This document shows positions 61,253 to 64,000 of a stretch of 64,000 nucleotides of DNA, one piece after another. The notes under the pieces are model-generated. The model was not told the origin of the DNA, did no database searches, and saw only the letters and a list, made by a program, of their open reading frames with translations. The DNA comes from UBA3537 sp049889395. Its GTDB lineage: Bacteria > Bacteroidota > Bacteroidia > Flavobacteriales > Flavobacteriaceae. The translations under genes were made by a program, and so were the position numbers. Where the stretch lies: assembly GCA_049889395.1 (NCBI GenBank), contig JBMHDM010000015.1, positions 1 to 64,000 on the forward strand, given 5' to 3'. Numbering within the stretch: position 1 is the first letter of the stretch; every line of letters starts with the position of its first letter.

Positions 61253-62851
61253 TTATAAAGAAATTACAGCAAATCCTTTATTGAAGGGATCTAATTCAGA
61301 TTTCAGCTTATGGATAAAACTTTCGCCATAAAGATTATAAAAAAATGAAAAATTTATCACTCTTTCTTGTAGGTCTACATTGGGAAACAATTCGGATTGA
61401 AGTGATAGTGCAGCTTCAATTTGTGTCTTGTGTTTTCGTTTTTCGGCTTTCAATAATCGCTTTTCCAAATCAGCCAACCCTTTAATCTGCTTTTTCTCCT
61501 GAGCTGCAACTGCACCCAGAAACGAGGCGTCGGTTTGTTTAGCAATGTGGTAGAGATTTTTAAACTGTTGTTTCAGATATTGTTTTTCTTTTGAAAAATC
61601 AATCAAATTGCTTTGAGTTTTAACAATACGGGATGTTAAGTCTTCAGGAGATAAAAATAAATCTTGTAAGGATAAATTTGACTTTCGAAGGTTTTGTTGT
61701 TGTTTTTTGGAGAGCACTACAGCTGAATTACGATGAAGCAACAGCGGAAAATTTAACTTAAAAGTCTCAAAACACGATTTGAGCTGTAGCCAATATGACA
61801 GCTCTCCACCACCTCCGACATAACATAAATTTGGTAAAACTGTTTCTTGATAAAGGGGACGCATAAGAACATTTGGCGAAAATCGTTCGGGATGATCTTC
61901 TAGTTCTTTTAAAATACCATCCAAATTCCAACTCAAATCTGTATTTAAAACGCGATAACTACCACCATTGATTTCAATACGCTCTCGGATATCATTTGTT
62001 ATGTAAAACAAATTCAAAGATCTAGGATTCACTTGAATTTTAAAGTTTGGATTGACACGCTTCAAGGCTTGATTGGTCGTTGTAACCTTACCAAAAATGA
62101 TCTGCTCTTTCAGTTCTTGGATCATAGTAGGCTTGAATAGTCGCTTTAGTTTTAAATCATCACCATCAATGACAATGAGTCCATCCTCGCCAAAAAGCTG
62201 ATGAACTAAAGCCCTTGTTGCATCTGCCAAATTGTGTTGATTTAAGTACGAATTTTGAAACATCTCAATCAATGCTTTTGAATGCTCATCACGTTCCAAG
62301 TGGGCAGAAAATTGATCGAAGAGTTTGTTTAATTCTGTCGTCGATAATCGTCCTACAGGACCTTGTGATTGTCGTTGCCATTCTAGGCAATGCTCGCCAA
62401 AATGAAAGTGATTAACTTCATCAAAATCGTGATCTTCTGAAGCCATCCAAAACACTGGAACATACTTGTGATTGGGGTGCCTATCATTTAGAATTTTCGA
62501 CAGGTTAATCACAGAAATTATTTTGTATAGGAAATACATTGGGCCTCCCATTAGATTGAGCTGATGTCCAGTAGTGATGGTAAAAGTGTTTGGGTTTTTT
62601 AGAGCTTCAATTTGTGAAGATGTTAGTTCTCCTGGGTTCAAATGTCTATACTGAGCAGTAAGACAATCGGCCAATATGGTTCTAATTTGAACAGAAAATG
62701 TTTCGCCTTTACTGGCCATTTGAACGACCAAATTATCTAATGTAGCGGGCGCTTGATAAAAAGACGCCAAAGCGGGATTTTCATCCATCACCGCCTCAAT
62801 AAGTTTTGGTAATGTTTGTGTCTCGTGATATGGAATGCAGGACAATGTCAT
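61253..62851 (-). CDS. bshC: bacillithiol biosynthesis cysteine-adding enzyme BshC
   Basis: The start at 62851 (MTLSCIPYHETQTLPKLIEA) is preferred over an upstream one at 62902. The core has FTITTGHQLNLMGGPMYFLY, FWMASEDHDFDEVNHFHFG and ETVLPNLCYVGGGGELSYWL. BshC joins cysteine to glucosaminyl-malate in the last step of bacillithiol synthesis, so this organism probably uses that low-molecular-weight thiol. The gene sits between guaA and rimO on the same strand. Confidence 0.93.
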   Translation of the reverse strand: MTLSCIPYHETQTLPKLIEAVMDENPALASFYQAPATLDNLVVQMASKGETFSVQIRTILADCLTAQYRHLNPGELTSSQIEALKNPNTFTITTGHQLNLMGGPMYFLYKIISVINLSKILNDRHPNHKYVPVFWMASEDHDFDEVNHFHFGEHCLEWQRQSQGPVGRLSTTELNKLFDQFSAHLERDEHSKALIEMFQNSYLNQHNLADATRALVHQLFGEDGLIVIDGDDLKLKRLFKPTMIQELKEQIIFGKVTTTNQALKRVNPNFKIQVNPRSLNLFYITNDIRERIEINGGSYRVLNTDLSWNLDGILKELEDHPERFSPNVLMRPLYQETVLPNLCYVGGGGELSYWLQLKSCFETFKLNFPLLLHRNSAVVLSKKQQQNLRKSNLSLQDLFLSPEDLTSRIVKTQSNLIDFSKEKQYLKQQFKNLYHIAKQTDASFLGAVAAQEKKQIKGLADLEKRLLKAEKRKHKTQIEAALSLQSELFPNVDLQERVINFSFFYNLYGESFIHKLKSELDPFNKGFAVISL

Positions 62852-62902
62852 ATAAGATTTTGCGTCTATAAAGATAATTGAATTAATTGTTTTGTAAAAC
62901 AA

Positions 62903-64000
62903 TTACACCACCTCAGCATACAAATCAAAGTCTGCAGCATCGGTTATCTTAACTGTGGCGAACTCACCGGTTTTGAGATATACCGACGTGGCATCAATCA
63001 AAACTTCGTTGTCAACATCTGGAGAGTCAAACTCGGTACGACCGACAAAATATTGTCCTTCTTTTCTATCAATGACAACCCTCAGAGTCTGGCCGATTTT
63101 GGCTTGATTTAACTCCCATGAAATCTGCGACTGTAATTCCATAATTTCATTGGCACGGGCCTGTTTGACTTCTTGTGGCACATTGTCTTCCAGACTGTAG
63201 GCATGGGTATTTTCTTCATGAGAATAAGTAAAACAACCCAAACGCTCAAAACGTATGGCTTCAACCCATTGTTTGAGGATTTGAAAATCTTCTTCTGTCT
63301 CTCCAGGATAACCAACAATTAACGTGGTTCGGATAGCCATATTGGGAACGGATTCACGAAATTGCTGCAATAATTTGGTGGTTTTTGTTTGTGTGGTACC
63401 CCGGCGCATACTTTTTAGAATTTGATCTGAAATGTGTTGCAACGGAATGTCTAAATAATTACAAATTTTTGATTCATTTTTCATGACCTCCAAAACATCC
63501 ATTGGAAATCCTGTTGGAAAGGCATAATGCAGTCGAATCCACTCAATTCCCTCTACTTTCACTAGAGCTTTGAGCAGTTCTGCAAGGTTTCTTTTGTTGT
63601 ATAAATCCAAGCCATAGTAGGTCAAATCTTGTGCAATCAGTATTAATTCTTTGACGCCATTAGCCGCTAATTTCTCAGCCTCGATGACTAAATTTTCAAT
63701 GGGAGTAGATCGGTGTTTACCCCGCATCAATGGAATGGCACAGAAACTACATGGTCGATCACAACCTTCTGCAATTTTGAGGTAAGCATAATTCTTGGGG
63801 GTAGTTGTCAATCGCTCTCCAATAAGTTCGTGTTTGTAATCCGCTCCCAAAGCTTTGAGCAATTGTGGCAGTTCTGTTGTACCAAAATATTGATCTACGT
63901 TTGGAATCTCTTTGACTAAATCAGGTTTGTAACGCTCACTTAAACAACCTGTCACGAAAACTTTATCGACCTCACCTGATTCTTTCTTTTGAACAAAATC
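62903..64000 (-). CDS. rimO: ribosomal protein S12 methylthiotransferase RimO, 5' end outside window
   Basis: The frame stays open to base 64000, so the first part is missing. Visible is a cysteine of the N-terminal cluster (DKVFVTGCLSERYK) and the radical-SAM motif CDRPCSFCAIPLMRGKHRS. TTLIVGYPGETEEDF and FERLGCFTYSHEENTHAYSL follow, and a C-terminal TRAM domain (GQYFVGRTEFDSPDVDNEV) completes it. RimO adds a methylthio group to Asp of ribosomal protein S12. It ends 51 bp before bshC. Confidence 0.95.
   Translation of the reverse strand, partial: DFVQKKESGEVDKVFVTGCLSERYKPDLVKEIPNVDQYFGTTELPQLLKALGADYKHELIGERLTTTPKNYAYLKIAEGCDRPCSFCAIPLMRGKHRSTPIENLVIEAEKLAANGVKELILIAQDLTYYGLDLYNKRNLAELLKALVKVEGIEWIRLHYAFPTGFPMDVLEVMKNESKICNYLDIPLQHISDQILKSMRRGTTQTKTTKLLQQFRESVPNMAIRTTLIVGYPGETEEDFQILKQWVEAIRFERLGCFTYSHEENTHAYSLEDNVPQEVKQARANEIMELQSQISWELNQAKIGQTLRVVIDRKEGQYFVGRTEFDSPDVDNEVLIDATSVYLKTGEFATVKITDAADFDLYAEVV

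Overview
The window comes from an AT-rich genome of the phylum Bacteroidota, most likely a (marine) flavobacterium. The evidence is the set of lineage-specific families: a GLPGLI protein, T9SS type A and type B C-terminal sorting domains, SprB-type repeats, a PUR/DUF3276 protein, a long Bacteroidota-type NusB, BshC for bacillithiol, a LysM/periplasmic-binding protein beside guaA, and TAnnTTTG-type -7 promoter elements. Both window edges cut genes: a PD-(D/E)XK-like protein on the left and rimO on the right.

Bases 1 to about 16,350 are accessory DNA. First comes a set of poorly known membrane or secreted proteins (1-2900). It is followed by a compact three-gene operon at 3191-5969 encoding a MotA-like motor protein, a MotB/OmpA-like partner and an HNH nuclease, which I read as a type II-like Zorya anti-phage system. 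Next is a metal cassette with an HMA-CDF transporter (6448-7242). Then comes a divergent HTH regulator facing a run of co-directional genes (8864-16093): TerB-like, tail-anchored protein, zinc ribbon plus PH-like domain, GIY-YIG nuclease, coiled coil, a DUF2779 PD-(D/E)XK/DEDD nuclease with a Cas4-like cysteine set, an outer-membrane barrel and a CASTOR/POLLUX-type channel. Three copies of one 35-37 bp intergenic repeat (6317, 7313, 16265), two followed by strong hairpins, separate these blocks. They look like scars of modular insertion. Gene remnants at 2911-3015 and 6168-6305 fit a turnover hot spot.

Bases 16,387-35,586 hold mostly envelope and secreted functions: an SGNH-like lipoprotein, an alpha/beta hydrolase, an HDAC-family deacetylase, a SOUL protein, a tiny zinc-ribbon protein, a 1461-residue T9SS-exported protein with a glucan-dikinase-like domain order, a histidine phosphatase lipoprotein, an rmuC / short-chain fatty acid transporter / lipoprotein acetolactate decarboxylase run, alkaline phosphatase, a gliding-type CTD protein, GLPGLI, a CotH lipoprotein and an acidic Kazal-like lipoprotein.

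Bases 35,609-64,000 are mainly housekeeping: gltB-gltD (glutamate synthase) divergent from a porin across a palindrome-bearing region, ppc, a nitronate monooxygenase-like enzyme, pyrD-lysE, pepT, yajC/DUF1573/nusB, an ABC exporter, a PUR-family protein, an M14 peptidase, a CsaA-like protein, a thioredoxin-like protein, a LysM protein, guaA, bshC and rimO. I found no rRNA, tRNA, CRISPR array, transposase or integrase in the window.
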